The notes beneath the pieces were generated by a model, which was not told the DNA's origin, did not search any database, and saw only the letters and a list, made by a program, of their open reading frames with translations. The position numbers and the translations under genes are program-made. A stretch of DNA of 64,000 nucleotides from Hyphococcus sp. (lineage in GTDB: Bacteria; Pseudomonadota; Alphaproteobacteria; Caulobacterales; Parvularculaceae), in contig JABDJK010000070.1 of assembly GCA_013002535.1 (NCBI GenBank), forward strand, positions 1 to 64,000. The letters run 5' to 3'. Positions 27,567 through 35,835 of this stretch are shown piece by piece. Numbering within the stretch: the first letter of the stretch is position 1; each line of letters opens with the position of its first letter.

Positions 27567-28344
27567 TTATATCCCGGCTGCGACGGTTATTTTATTGCGC
27601 GACGAACCTGAGTTTCAGGTGCTGATGATCGAACGTCATGCGGATATGGGTTTCGCCGGCGGCGCCCTCGTGTTTCCCGGCGGTCGTCTGGAAAAGAGCG
27701 ACGCAAATCCTGAATGGGCGGACCATTGCGTTGGTCTGGAAAATGCGCCGCGTGAACAATGGGCGGGGCGCATCGGCGCCATCCGCGAAGCGTTCGAAGA
27801 ATCCGGCATATTGCTGGCGCGCAAAGTCGGCGACGACAACTTTGTCGATGATGATTTTGCTCGCGGCTTGAACGACCAACGCAAAGCCGTCGAAGATAAC
27901 GACCAGCTTTTTCTTGATATGGTGAAGCGCGAGGGAATTACGCTCGCCGCGGATGCCTTGCACCTGTTTGCGCGCTGGCGTCCGCCCAAGGAAGCAACCC
28001 ACAAGCGTTTTGACACATGGTTCTTTGCCGCAGCGACGCCCCCAGGACAATCAGCGCGCGAAGACGGGAATGAGGCGACCGACGCGATTTGGACATCGCC
28101 AGATGCTGCTATGGATGCAGTTAAGACTGGTGATCGCAAAATGATTTTCCCGACCAAGCGTAATGTTGAATTGCTAGGCGTTTCAGCGAGTGCTGACGAC
28201 GTGGTTCAGTTTGCGAATGATCGTGAGATTCGCGCGGTCGAACCGTTTATCGTCGACAAAGACGGAAAGAAATTTGTCACCATCCCGGACGATCTCGGAT
28301 ATCCGGTGACGGAAGAACCGATCGAAACGGCGTTTCGCCTATAA
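27559..28344 (+). CDS. Nudix hydrolase, NUDT19-like
   Basis: 261 residues with GTG start. The Nudix region is split by an insertion: FPGGRLEKSD is followed some 35 residues later by the metal-binding half REAFEESGILLA. This long insert and the FPGG context resemble the NUDT19/NUDT7-type group that hydrolyses CoA and acyl-CoA diphosphates. Overlaps the preceding membrane-protein gene by 8 bp and its end overlaps the convergent CPBP gene by 6 bp. Confidence 0.88.
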   Translation: MSDYIPAATVILLRDEPEFQVLMIERHADMGFAGGALVFPGGRLEKSDANPEWADHCVGLENAPREQWAGRIGAIREAFEESGILLARKVGDDNFVDDDFARGLNDQRKAVEDNDQLFLDMVKREGITLAADALHLFARWRPPKEATHKRFDTWFFAAATPPGQSAREDGNEATDAIWTSPDAAMDAVKTGDRKMIFPTKRNVELLGVSASADDVVQFANDREIRAVEPFIVDKDGKKFVTIPDDLGYPVTEEPIETAFRL

Positions 28345-28941
28345 ATTGGAATTTCCACGTGCCGCAATTGCATTGCGAGTGTACTCCAGCGCAAGGAGGT
28401 CATACGCAAAATGGGTTACCATTGGCGTGAGCAAATTGTCAGTGACGGCAAAAACGACGCCGAGATAGGCGCCAACGAGGCCTGCAATAACCGCATATAG
28501 CACCGTGCGCATATGTAACAATCCGAACACGATGTTTGAAACGATGATTGCAATCACCACAGGTGAAAAGCTGTTGATCCAGCTTTGCAGGAACCCGCGA
28601 AACAAAATCTCTTCGCCAACACCGGCCGCAAGCGCCATGGCGACAATTCGCATCGGTGTGAATTGGAACCCTATCTTGCTGAAAAAATCGATTTGCGATT
28701 CTCGAAATTCCGCGAAAGACGGAATGCTCGTTTGAGAAAACCAATATAGAAAAATCCCAAGGGGCAAAGTCGCGATAACGCCGAGCAACACATCATCGAT
28801 TTTCAGCTTGATTTGCGGCGCTATCGGCACACCAGCGACATGGGCGAGGCCAAGACCAATGACAGCAAGTATTGTTGTACCGAGAATTGCGACGGCGAAG
28901 CTTGTTCCGTCGTCGCTCGCATGCTCCTCCGGTTCAGTCAT
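28339..28941 (-). CDS. CPBP family intramembrane glutamic endopeptidase
   Basis: 200-residue membrane protein with about six to seven helices and the ABI/CPBP motifs: [13 protein letters not shown] (the catalytic Glu-Glu plus Arg) and a later FGLLHM histidine motif. Related proteins process CAAX-type or regulatory substrates in the membrane. The start ATG overlaps the upstream HerA-like gene stop (ATGA), so the two are translationally coupled. Confidence 0.9.
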   Translation of the reverse strand: MTEPEEHASDDGTSFAVAILGTTILAVIGLGLAHVAGVPIAPQIKLKIDDVLLGVIATLPLGIFLYWFSQTSIPSFAEFRESQIDFFSKIGFQFTPMRIVAMALAAGVGEEILFRGFLQSWINSFSPVVIAIIVSNIVFGLLHMRTVLYAVIAGLVGAYLGVVFAVTDNLLTPMVTHFAYDLLALEYTRNAIAARGNSNL

Positions 28942-30419
28942 CGGCGTTTAAGCGTACCTAGAATGCCCCGCGCCGCCTCGCGGGCGAGGGTGCGCACGAA
29001 TGTTTTGAAGGCGGCTTCGCCGGCAGACTGGCGATTAGACCGACGCCGGGTCGTGCGGCGCCCGCCAGTCCGGCTTGAGGATTTGCGGGATTTAGTTTTT
29101 TCTTCGCGTTTGCTGGCGCGTTCCTGCTCTTTTTCAATTTTTTCGCGGCGGTCTTTCAATATTTCGTAGGCGGATTCATTATCGACCATTTCATCGTAGC
29201 GATCACCCATTTCTGACGCCGACAAAATCGTTTTCCGCTCCGCTTTCGTAATCGACCCCATGCGCGATTCCGGCGGCCGAATGAGGGTCCGTTCCACGAC
29301 GCCCGGCACGCCTTTCTTCATCAAAGTCGACACAAGCGCTTCTCCAATGCCGAGTTCGGTAATGACATCGGTGGTTTTGAAATTGGGGTTGGGGCGGAAT
29401 GTTTCAGCGGCTGCTCTCACGACGCGCTGCTCGCGGGGCGTAAATGCGCGCAACGCATGCTGCACACGATTGCCGAGCTGGCTCGAAACACTGTCAGGAA
29501 CATCCTGCGGGTTTTGCGTTACGAAAAAGACGCTGACGCCTTTCGATCGAATAAGACGCACGACCTGCTCGACTTTTTGAAGCAAAGCTTTTGGCGCCTC
29601 ATCGAAGAGCAGGTGCGCCTCGTCAAAGAAGTAGACGAGCTTAGGCTTGTCTGGATCACCGACTTCGGGGAGTTCTTCAAAGAGTTCTGACAACATCCAC
29701 AACAAGAAGGTCGCATAGAGTTTCGGCGTCTGCATCAATTTGTCCGCCGCGAGGACGTTGATGATGCCTTTGCCGTTTTCGTCGGTTTGCATGAAATCGA
29801 GAAGGTCAAGCGCCGGCTCGCCAAAGAAATTTTCTGCGCCCTGTTCCTCCAGCGCTAAAAGCCGGCGCTGAATGGCGCCGACGCTGGCGGTCGAAACGTG
29901 TCCATATTCCGCGGACAGTTCTTTTCGTCTTGTTGCGACTTCGACGAGAAGCGAACGCAAGTCTTTCAGATCGAGAAGCAACAGCCCTTCATCGTCCGCT
30001 ACTCGGAACGCCAATGTCAAAACGCCTTCCTGGGTGTCATTGAGGCCGAGAAGACGCGACAGCAAAAGCGGGCCCATTTCGGTGACAGTTGCGCGGATTG
30101 GATGGCCTTGCTTGCCATATAAATCCCAAAAGCAAACCGGAAAGCCGCGCGGCTTATAGGGTTCCAGTCCAACTATCTGCGCGCGTTCAGTCAGGAAACT
30201 TTTCATCTTGACCGCCTGCGAGATGCCGGCGAGGTCGCCCTTCACATCCGCGACAAAAACCGGAACGCCGGCGTCGGATAGTCCTTCCGCGATAATCTGC
30301 AGGGAAACAGTTTTCCCGGTGCCTGTGGCGCCGGCAATAAGACCGTGCCGGTTCGCGTATTTCAGTGGCAAATATTCCGGCTTTTCGCTGAACCCTAGGA
30401 ATACGGCGTTTTCTTGCAT
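28938..30419 (-). CDS. HerA/YjgR-like ATPase (DUF853)
   Basis: 493 residues from the ATG at 30417-30419, which has GGAG five bases upstream and gives the length of E. coli YjgR; a longer frame upstream is probably leader. RecA/FtsK-type P-loop ATPase with Walker [11 protein letters not shown], Walker [15 protein letters not shown], and a conserved [15 protein letters not shown] block. Its role is unclear, by analogy a DNA-translocating ATPase. The last 60 residues are a Lys/Arg/Ser-rich tail likely to bind nucleic acid. Coupled to the CPBP gene by a 4-base overlap. Confidence 0.92.
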   Translation of the reverse strand: MQENAVFLGFSEKPEYLPLKYANRHGLIAGATGTGKTVSLQIIAEGLSDAGVPVFVADVKGDLAGISQAVKMKSFLTERAQIVGLEPYKPRGFPVCFWDLYGKQGHPIRATVTEMGPLLLSRLLGLNDTQEGVLTLAFRVADDEGLLLLDLKDLRSLLVEVATRRKELSAEYGHVSTASVGAIQRRLLALEEQGAENFFGEPALDLLDFMQTDENGKGIINVLAADKLMQTPKLYATFLLWMLSELFEELPEVGDPDKPKLVYFFDEAHLLFDEAPKALLQKVEQVVRLIRSKGVSVFFVTQNPQDVPDSVSSQLGNRVQHALRAFTPREQRVVRAAAETFRPNPNFKTTDVITELGIGEALVSTLMKKGVPGVVERTLIRPPESRMGSITKAERKTILSASEMGDRYDEMVDNESAYEILKDRREKIEKEQERASKREEKTKSRKSSSRTGGRRTTRRRSNRQSAGEAAFKTFVRTLAREAARGILGTLKRR

Positions 30420-30684
30420 GGAGGCTCCGGGAGACGTTTTTCTAAAATCAGCCGTCGATTCTGGTTTTTTTTCGGCGACTGTTCTGCGCGGTAACCATAA
30501 AATCGTCCGAAAACAAGCGAAATCACTGATTTTCATGAGCAAATAGCAAGGTAATTCAATGTTTACCGAAATTCCAAAAAGCGCTAAATCTCTGCTTCGC
30601 GTAGAGATATGCCGTTGACGAGAAAGATTCGACGGGGGCGCGAACAACGGTTATTGGGCGTGAATAAATGAAGGGAAGTGCGTC
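30420..30684. other. Divergent intergenic region
   Basis: Holds promoters for the HerA-like gene (minus) and the acidic repeat protein (plus). AAGGGAAG at about 30669-30676 is the likely ribosome-binding site of the latter. I see no further structure. Confidence 0.4.
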
Positions 30685-31218
30685 ATGTTAAGAATTATTT
30701 TGGTCATCGCGGTAGCGTTGGCGATTATCATCGGGTTGATGAAACTTACTGGCAAGGATGCTGCGGACGTTGGTAAAGCCATTGACGACGGGGCTGAAGC
30801 TGCCGGCGAAATGGCTGACGATGCTGGCGACGCCATGGGCGACGCCGCTGATGCGACGATGGATGCGGCTGGTGATGCTGCGGATGCAGCAGGCGAAATG
30901 GCCGAGGATGCAGACGAAGCCATGGGCGATGCTGCTGATGCGACGGGCGACATGGCTGGCGATGCTATGGATGCCGCCGGTGACGCAGCTGGCGAAATGG
31001 CGGGCGACGCGATGGACGCAGCCGAAGACATGGCTGGCGACGCTGCCGATGCTGCGGGGGATGCCATGGATGCGGCTGGTGATGCTGCGTCGGACGCAGC
31101 CAGCGACGCTGCTGACGCAGTTGACGAAGCAGCTGCAGACGCTGCTGACGAAGTTGAAGCTGCGGCAGACGACGCGGAGGCAGCCGCCGATGAAGCCGCC
31201 GAGTCTACTGACAATTAG
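30685..31218 (+). CDS. Membrane-anchored Ala/Asp-rich repeat protein
   Basis: 177 residues: an N-terminal hydrophobic anchor (about 2-19), a short linker with the only lysines of the protein (K20, K24, K31), then some 145 residues made almost entirely of Ala, Asp, Glu, Gly, Met and Thr with no Lys, Arg, aromatic, Pro or Cys residue. Repeats are imperfect, e.g. MAGDAMDAAGDAAGE followed by MAGDAMDAAEDMAGD. The pattern of an acid every three to four residues suggests a long, highly acidic amphipathic helix, probably in the periplasm or cytoplasm depending on anchor orientation. No family recognised; it loosely resembles LEA-like or YtxH-type proteins. A strong terminator follows. Confidence 0.8.
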   Translation: MLRIILVIAVALAIIIGLMKLTGKDAADVGKAIDDGAEAAGEMADDAGDAMGDAADATMDAAGDAADAAGEMAEDADEAMGDAADATGDMAGDAMDAAGDAAGEMAGDAMDAAEDMAGDAADAAGDAMDAAGDAASDAASDAADAVDEAAADAADEVEAAADDAEAAADEAAESTDN

Positions 31219-31262
31219 AATTTGCCGGCGGCCTGATCGGCTGCTGCGATTGACAAAAAATG

Positions 31263-31296
31263 CGCCGTTCTCTGGATCAGAGAGCGGCGTTTTTTT
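31263..31296 (+). terminator. Rho-independent terminator
   Basis: CGCCGTTCTCT (31263-31273) pairs with AGAGAGCGGCG (31279-31289) with one G-T wobble and a five-base loop, followed by seven T. It ends the acidic repeat gene as a single-gene transcript. Confidence 0.95.
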
Positions 31297-31302
31297 GATT
31301 AG

Positions 31303-31317
31303 TTAACAACGCGTTCA
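31303..31317 (+). promoter_or_regulatory. CtrA-like half-sites upstream of the HPt gene
   Basis: TTAA at 31303-31306 and TTCA at 31314-31317 are spaced by seven bases, one mismatch from TTAA-N7-TTAA. It lies about 75 bp before the HPt gene. Chance occurrence is likely enough that this is only a candidate. Confidence 0.22.
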
Positions 31318-31390
31318 CCAAACCCCGCAAAATTTTAATCGAATTCGAAGAAATGCAGAGTACGTCGGTAAGCGTGAGGAGATTTCTTCG

Positions 31391-31756
31391 ATGCAGACGA
31401 GTGTGGCCATGAATGAACCAAGCCATATTGATTTGGCGCATCTCGACAAATATGTCGCGGGCGACGTGGCGTTACGCGATGAGATTTTGACGATTTTCGT
31501 AGATCAAGTTGAATTCTTGCTGGAGCAATTCAACATTGATCAGAGCGATGAAGACTGGCGCAACACGGCGCACGCTTTGAAAGGCGCGTCACGCGGCGTT
31601 GGCGCCTGGGCGCTCGGTGATCTTGCCGAAGAGGTCGAAGGGCTTATCGAAGATGCGCCAGGAAAATTGGAAAAAAGAGCGGGGCTGCTCGTTTCCATTC
31701 GATCGCTAGCGGAGGAAATTGCCAAAGAAGCAATTTCGATTCGCGACGCAAACTAA
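31391..31756 (+). CDS. Histidine phosphotransfer (HPt) domain protein
   Basis: 121-residue all-helical protein with the HPt signature AHALKGASRGVGAW; His61 is the likely phosphorylated residue. Such single-domain proteins carry phosphate between hybrid histidine kinases and response regulators. SD GAGGAG precedes the ATG at 31391. No kinase or regulator is adjacent, so its partners are elsewhere. Its stop abuts the stop of the convergent VWA gene. Confidence 0.9.
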   Translation: MQTSVAMNEPSHIDLAHLDKYVAGDVALRDEILTIFVDQVEFLLEQFNIDQSDEDWRNTAHALKGASRGVGAWALGDLAEEVEGLIEDAPGKLEKRAGLLVSIRSLAEEIAKEAISIRDAN

Positions 31757-32932
31757 TCAGCGTTTCAACTCAGCCATTGCTTTTTCGAGCCCGCCGATTG
31801 TCAAGGGATACATTCGGTCGCCGATCAGTTCGCGAATAAGCTGCGTTGACGGCGTATAGTCCCAGCTTTGGCGCTGAACTGGGTTCAGCCACACGACACT
31901 TTCATAGATATCAGTGACCCGTTGCAACCACAGCGCGCCTGGTTCTTCATTGAAATATTCAACCGACCCGCCCGGCACCGTAATCTCATACGGCGACATC
32001 GACGCGTCGCCGACAAAAATGACTTTGTAATCGTGCGGATATTTGTGGAGCACATCCCAGGTGGGTGTTTTTTCCGTCCAGCGCCGGCGGTTATCCTTCC
32101 AGACATAATCGTAGAGACAATTATGGAAATAAAAATATTCCATGTGTTTGAATTCAGTGCGCGCGGCGGAGAATAGTTCTTCGCAGATTTTCACGAACGG
32201 ATCCATTGATCCGCCTGCGTCAAAGAAAATCAAAACTTTGATGGCGTTGCGACGCTCAGGGCGCATTTTTATATCGAGGTAACCTGCGCGCGCGGTCGCA
32301 TCGATGGTGCTGTCGATATCGAATTCATCGGGAACGCCGGCGCGCGCAAAACGCCGCAAACGCCGGAGCGCGACCTTAATGTTGCGCGTGCCAAGCTCAA
32401 CGGTGTCGTCGAGATTTTTGTAATCGCGCTTCTCCCATACTTTTACCGCGCGCCCTTGTCGCTCGCCCTCATTGCCGATACGAATGCCTTCTGGATTGTA
32501 TCCTCCTGAACCGTATGGCGACGTGCCGCCTGTGCCGATCCATTTGTTGCCGCCTTGATGGCGCTTTTTTTGCTCCTCTAGACGCTTCTTCAGCGTCTCC
32601 ATCAGCTTGTCCCAACCGCCCAGCGCCTCAATCTGCTTTTTGTCTTCCTCGCTGAAGTATTTTTCGGTGAGTAGCTTCAGCCACTCCTCCGGGATTTCAG
32701 CAGTGATCGAATCGCCAATGTTCTCAATGCCTTTAAAAACATGCCCGAAGACGCGATCAAACTTGTCGAGATTGCGCTCGTCCTTTACCAGCGCAGAGCG
32801 CGATAGATAGTAAAAGTCCTCAACCTTGCGATTGGCGAGGTCACTCTCCATTGCCTCCATGAGGGTAAGGTACTCGCGCAATGAGACGGGCAGCCCGGCC
32901 GATTTCAATTCGTGGAAAAACTTCGTGAACAT
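31757..32932 (-). CDS. CoxE-like VWA domain protein
   Basis: 391 residues of the CoxE/COG3825-type family. An N-terminal helical part (about 1-130) precedes a Gly-rich linker (KRHQGGNKWIGTGGTSPYGS, about 142-161) and a VWA domain whose metal site reads FFDAGGSMD in place of the canonical DxSxS, as is usual in this family. The second metal motif is FVGDASMSPYE. Members normally act with a MoxR-type AAA+ ATPase in metal-cofactor or complex maturation; no MoxR gene is present within the window. Confidence 0.85.
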   Translation of the reverse strand: MFTKFFHELKSAGLPVSLREYLTLMEAMESDLANRKVEDFYYLSRSALVKDERNLDKFDRVFGHVFKGIENIGDSITAEIPEEWLKLLTEKYFSEEDKKQIEALGGWDKLMETLKKRLEEQKKRHQGGNKWIGTGGTSPYGSGGYNPEGIRIGNEGERQGRAVKVWEKRDYKNLDDTVELGTRNIKVALRRLRRFARAGVPDEFDIDSTIDATARAGYLDIKMRPERRNAIKVLIFFDAGGSMDPFVKICEELFSAARTEFKHMEYFYFHNCLYDYVWKDNRRRWTEKTPTWDVLHKYPHDYKVIFVGDASMSPYEITVPGGSVEYFNEEPGALWLQRVTDIYESVVWLNPVQRQSWDYTPSTQLIRELIGDRMYPLTIGGLEKAMAELKR

Positions 32933-32996
32933 GATCGAATTTTAAACGCCGAATATCCAATTGAATAGATGAAACAGCAATGTCGCCCTTTTTCGC

Positions 32997-35174
32997 TTAA
33001 AATGACCAGTGTGACCAGAAATCGACGAGGTGGCGCTGGTAAGAATTACCGGTAGCTGCAGTAATGCCAACGAAAGCTCCGGCGTCAACGTCAATTAGCT
33101 CACTCAGATCTAGCTCCTCGGAAAGCACCGGCGTCACCATATCATCGATAAAAACATCAAGCTTGCCGTTGCGCCAATTGACTTTGACTTTCTGTTCTTC
33201 ACCGTCATCTTTGCCGCTAAATTCAGTGCTGACTATGCTAGAAACATTGTCGGCATAAATCCGACCATCCCGTGTTTGTCGATTTACGCTGATGTGCATT
33301 GATGATGCGTCATGGGCGTCACGAAAAGTGTCAAATTCGATTATGACGGCGTCATTCAGGCCCGCATACCCCAGTCCAGCGCCTGGTCCCATAAGTTCTT
33401 CCGGCAAGGATGGTGAAAGCACATATGCGAGACCATCCCCACCGGACGCGCCATTCAAATCCATCGCGCCGCCAGTTTGATCAATGCGAAAGTCGAATGA
33501 CACGGTAATCCCGCCGGAAAGTTTCATTTTCTGCGGAATGAAAACGGCACCGATTTGGTTTTCCGCTGCTGCCGTCAACTGCAATGCCGCGCGATCCACC
33601 GTTGTCGCGCCACCAAGGAGGTGCAGTGTTTCGGCGGCATTTGAAAACCCGCCGATAATCATGCCGCTGCCAAGTCCCTCCGGACCTTTCGGACCTGTGT
33701 CGCTGTTGGTTGGCAGCGCGTAAAGATCCAGGGAGGCGAGGGTGCTCAATTCGTTTTGAAAAGTTGCGTAAGATATCGAAAATTCGTCGTCGCCAGTGAC
33801 GATGACGTCGTATACGCAATTCGCCAACAAATTGACGTCGGTTACTCCGCTATTTCGGCATTTCTGTAATGCGGCGCTAGCTGCAGGATGTGTCAGCGCG
33901 TTTCTTTCAGGTAAAATTTTCGCGGGAAAATCGCGAAGCTGATATTCTTCGCTTGTCTTCCCTTCATCATAATCGAACAGACTTTCGTCATGGCTAATGC
34001 GCCAGCTATCACCCCAGACATCGTACAATAACGTTCGAAACTGTTCTTTGTCGGCGTGCGCAAAATCAACGATCGCGCCGTTGCGTGCGACGAAATCGTT
34101 TTCGCGGTCGCCGTCGAAGTCACCCCAGAGACCACGCGGGGTTGAGTGCCGATCAGCAATTAATCGCACAGCCGCGTCTAACCAAGAGCGTCCGAGATTC
34201 GTTACGATTAAACCGTCGCCGGCGGCGGTGCGTATTCGGACCGCATTTTCATCTCGTGAAATTTCTGTGCCGTCTGTCAAGGTATGCGCAGCGGCAGTCA
34301 TTGCTTTGCCGTTTATTCGAATATGCGGTTCAGCGACATAGATTCCGATACGGTCGTTGCCTGTGCTCATCGCCAGCGCCGAGACAACGGAGACAGTCTT
34401 GAAATCAAGCCAAGGTTCCAGGCGCAACTGGATGGTCAATCCGTCAGAGGGGTCAGAAACAGCAATGAATTCGCCTGCCCCCTGAAATTTAAAATGGCGG
34501 CCGTCATGGGTGCGAAAATGCGGTTCACCGCCGACATAGCCGACGCTGCATCCACCAGTCGAGCGGCGCGGTGGGGCGCTTTCGGGCGGCGGCACGTTGC
34601 CCCATGCGCTAGGCGGGTCGTCCGGGTTGTTTACGGCGGGATCGTAGACCCGGTAGCGATCGCCGTGCCGCATGTAGTTTGGAAACCCGCCGGTTTCAGC
34701 GAGATTGATATCATCGCCCGAAAAACGGGCGTTATCCCAAAGTTCACCGTCTTCATTTCGCAAATCCCCGGGGTGAATGTGGTAGAAACCAGCAATTCGT
34801 TCGCCGGTATTACTCAATTCTATATGCTCGCCGTCTCCGCTGTCTCTTATGGCCGGCAAATCGCTAACGCTGACAAAATCTTCAGTTCCACGCGCCGGAG
34901 TTGTGTAACCATATTCTCCGTCGCTGGTTTCGTAGATCCAGCCGCCGAACTCGTGAAACTCGTTGCCGTCACTCGCCATGCTGTGGTCAATGTGGGCGGC
35001 CCAGGCGTCGTTTAACGCATTGCGTGCCGCGATATCGCGCGATGCGTATGTCGCCGGTCCCGATGAACCACCAGGGCTGAAATTACACCCTTGCGCGCGC
35101 ACTTCGCCAAGAACGACGATAGCGATGCTAACGATCGCTGCGCTGGCGGATAACGAAGAAAATTTAACGTGCAT
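32997..35174 (-). CDS. Secreted multidomain protein: DUF4329/JAMM-like, vWD-like and L-type lectin regions
   Basis: 725 residues from the ATG at 35172-35174, chosen because GAGGAGG lies nine bases upstream. A signal peptide (about 1-27, VRA-QG) exports it. Residues about 40-185 resemble DUF4329: Glu in NEFHEFGGWIYE, then YHIHP (H132, H134) and FSGDD (S152, D155), an E...HxH...SxxD layout like JAMM metallopeptidases but with 17 residues between His134 and Ser152. Residues about 210-390 resemble a von Willebrand type D domain (GGEPHFRTHDGRHFKFQGAG). Residues about 535-725 resemble a legume/L-type lectin (GDGLAYVLSPS, then VIIEFDTFRDAHD). Starts inside the stop region of the upstream lipoprotein gene (11-bp overlap). 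Domain calls are by eye; overall role unknown. Confidence 0.75.
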   Translation of the reverse strand: MHVKFSSLSASAAIVSIAIVVLGEVRAQGCNFSPGGSSGPATYASRDIAARNALNDAWAAHIDHSMASDGNEFHEFGGWIYETSDGEYGYTTPARGTEDFVSVSDLPAIRDSGDGEHIELSNTGERIAGFYHIHPGDLRNEDGELWDNARFSGDDINLAETGGFPNYMRHGDRYRVYDPAVNNPDDPPSAWGNVPPPESAPPRRSTGGCSVGYVGGEPHFRTHDGRHFKFQGAGEFIAVSDPSDGLTIQLRLEPWLDFKTVSVVSALAMSTGNDRIGIYVAEPHIRINGKAMTAAAHTLTDGTEISRDENAVRIRTAAGDGLIVTNLGRSWLDAAVRLIADRHSTPRGLWGDFDGDRENDFVARNGAIVDFAHADKEQFRTLLYDVWGDSWRISHDESLFDYDEGKTSEEYQLRDFPAKILPERNALTHPAASAALQKCRNSGVTDVNLLANCVYDVIVTGDDEFSISYATFQNELSTLASLDLYALPTNSDTGPKGPEGLGSGMIIGGFSNAAETLHLLGGATTVDRAALQLTAAAENQIGAVFIPQKMKLSGGITVSFDFRIDQTGGAMDLNGASGGDGLAYVLSPSLPEELMGPGAGLGYAGLNDAVIIEFDTFRDAHDASSMHISVNRQTRDGRIYADNVSSIVSTEFSGKDDGEEQKVKVNWRNGKLDVFIDDMVTPVLSEELDLSELIDVDAGAFVGITAATGNSYQRHLVDFWSHWSF

Positions 35175-35646
35175 TGCGTGCAACCTCCTCATCGACTGAC
35201 GTTGGCTCGTCGCGCAAATTTCTGATGTAGGTCCAAGCAATTACATTTGCTGCATCATCTGCGGTTCTGACGCCTTTGCGATAAAGCACCGACCCGAGCG
35301 GCGGCATCGAGTAAAGATTCCACTCATTTCTAATCCACAAAGCGAGGCCAAGGTGAACATCTCGTCGGGAAATTTCGGTCCAACATACAAGCATTCGTTT
35401 TTGATCGAATGACAAATGCTTTTCTAGCGCGCTGTGGGCGTCTTCTACCGTTTCTGGATGGGGCGTCGCCGCCGGCCATGGCGCTGCATTAAACCGGTAG
35501 ACACCTGCGGGAAAATCGTTGCAATTGAAAATTTCCGGCGCCGCAACTCCGGATGATTTCGGTGCGTCGGCGCTGTCGCAGGCGGCCGTTAGAGCACAGA
35601 TAAAAATGAGCGCTGACGCCCGTCGCAATCGTCGTTGCTCCGCCAT
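35164..35646 (-). CDS. Lipoprotein with DUF6794-like domain
   Basis: 160 residues from the ATG at 35644-35646 (GGAGG nine bases upstream). Lipobox LTAAC gives a lipidated Cys near residue 23. The body (PETVEDAHSALEKHL, WIRNEWNL, GVRTADDAANVIAWTYIRNL) has the spacing of DUF6794 proteins, which in my recollection are small uncharacterised proteins often near toxin-like or secreted proteins. It overlaps the start of the secreted lectin-like gene by 11 bp, pointing to co-translation and partnership at the envelope. Confidence 0.7.
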   Translation of the reverse strand: MAEQRRLRRASALIFICALTAACDSADAPKSSGVAAPEIFNCNDFPAGVYRFNAAPWPAATPHPETVEDAHSALEKHLSFDQKRMLVCWTEISRRDVHLGLALWIRNEWNLYSMPPLGSVLYRKGVRTADDAANVIAWTYIRNLRDEPTSVDEEVARNAR

Positions 35647-35835
35647 AGCGCGTCCTCCGCAAATGAAATCGACCGTAGGGCGCCCCAAAACGCCCGTCAA
35701 AGACGCCAATGTGCGCTCGACGGACGATTAAATTAGCGTCCGCCTATCAATCGCTTGGCGGCACGACTTCTAGCCCTGTTAACCTTCTAATTTATTCGTG
35801 TTAAAGTACGGTTTGATCATCCTTTGGGGGAAAAT

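Noticed and set aside
27559-30419. Possible defence island (Nudix, CPBP protease, HerA-like ATPase)
   Set aside because: The ATPase is of the widespread YjgR type, and no nuclease, integrase or other defence gene is present.
30651-31214. 187-codon open frame on the minus strand, Ala/Ser-rich, antisense to the acidic repeat gene
   Set aside because: It is a mirror effect of repeated GCN/GAY codons; it has no ribosome-binding site and the plus-strand gene has anchor, start signal and terminator.
34284-35015. 243-codon plus-strand frame within the secreted lectin-like gene
   Set aside because: Antisense shadow; no start signal and no recognisable domain, while the minus-strand gene has clear domains and a signal peptide.
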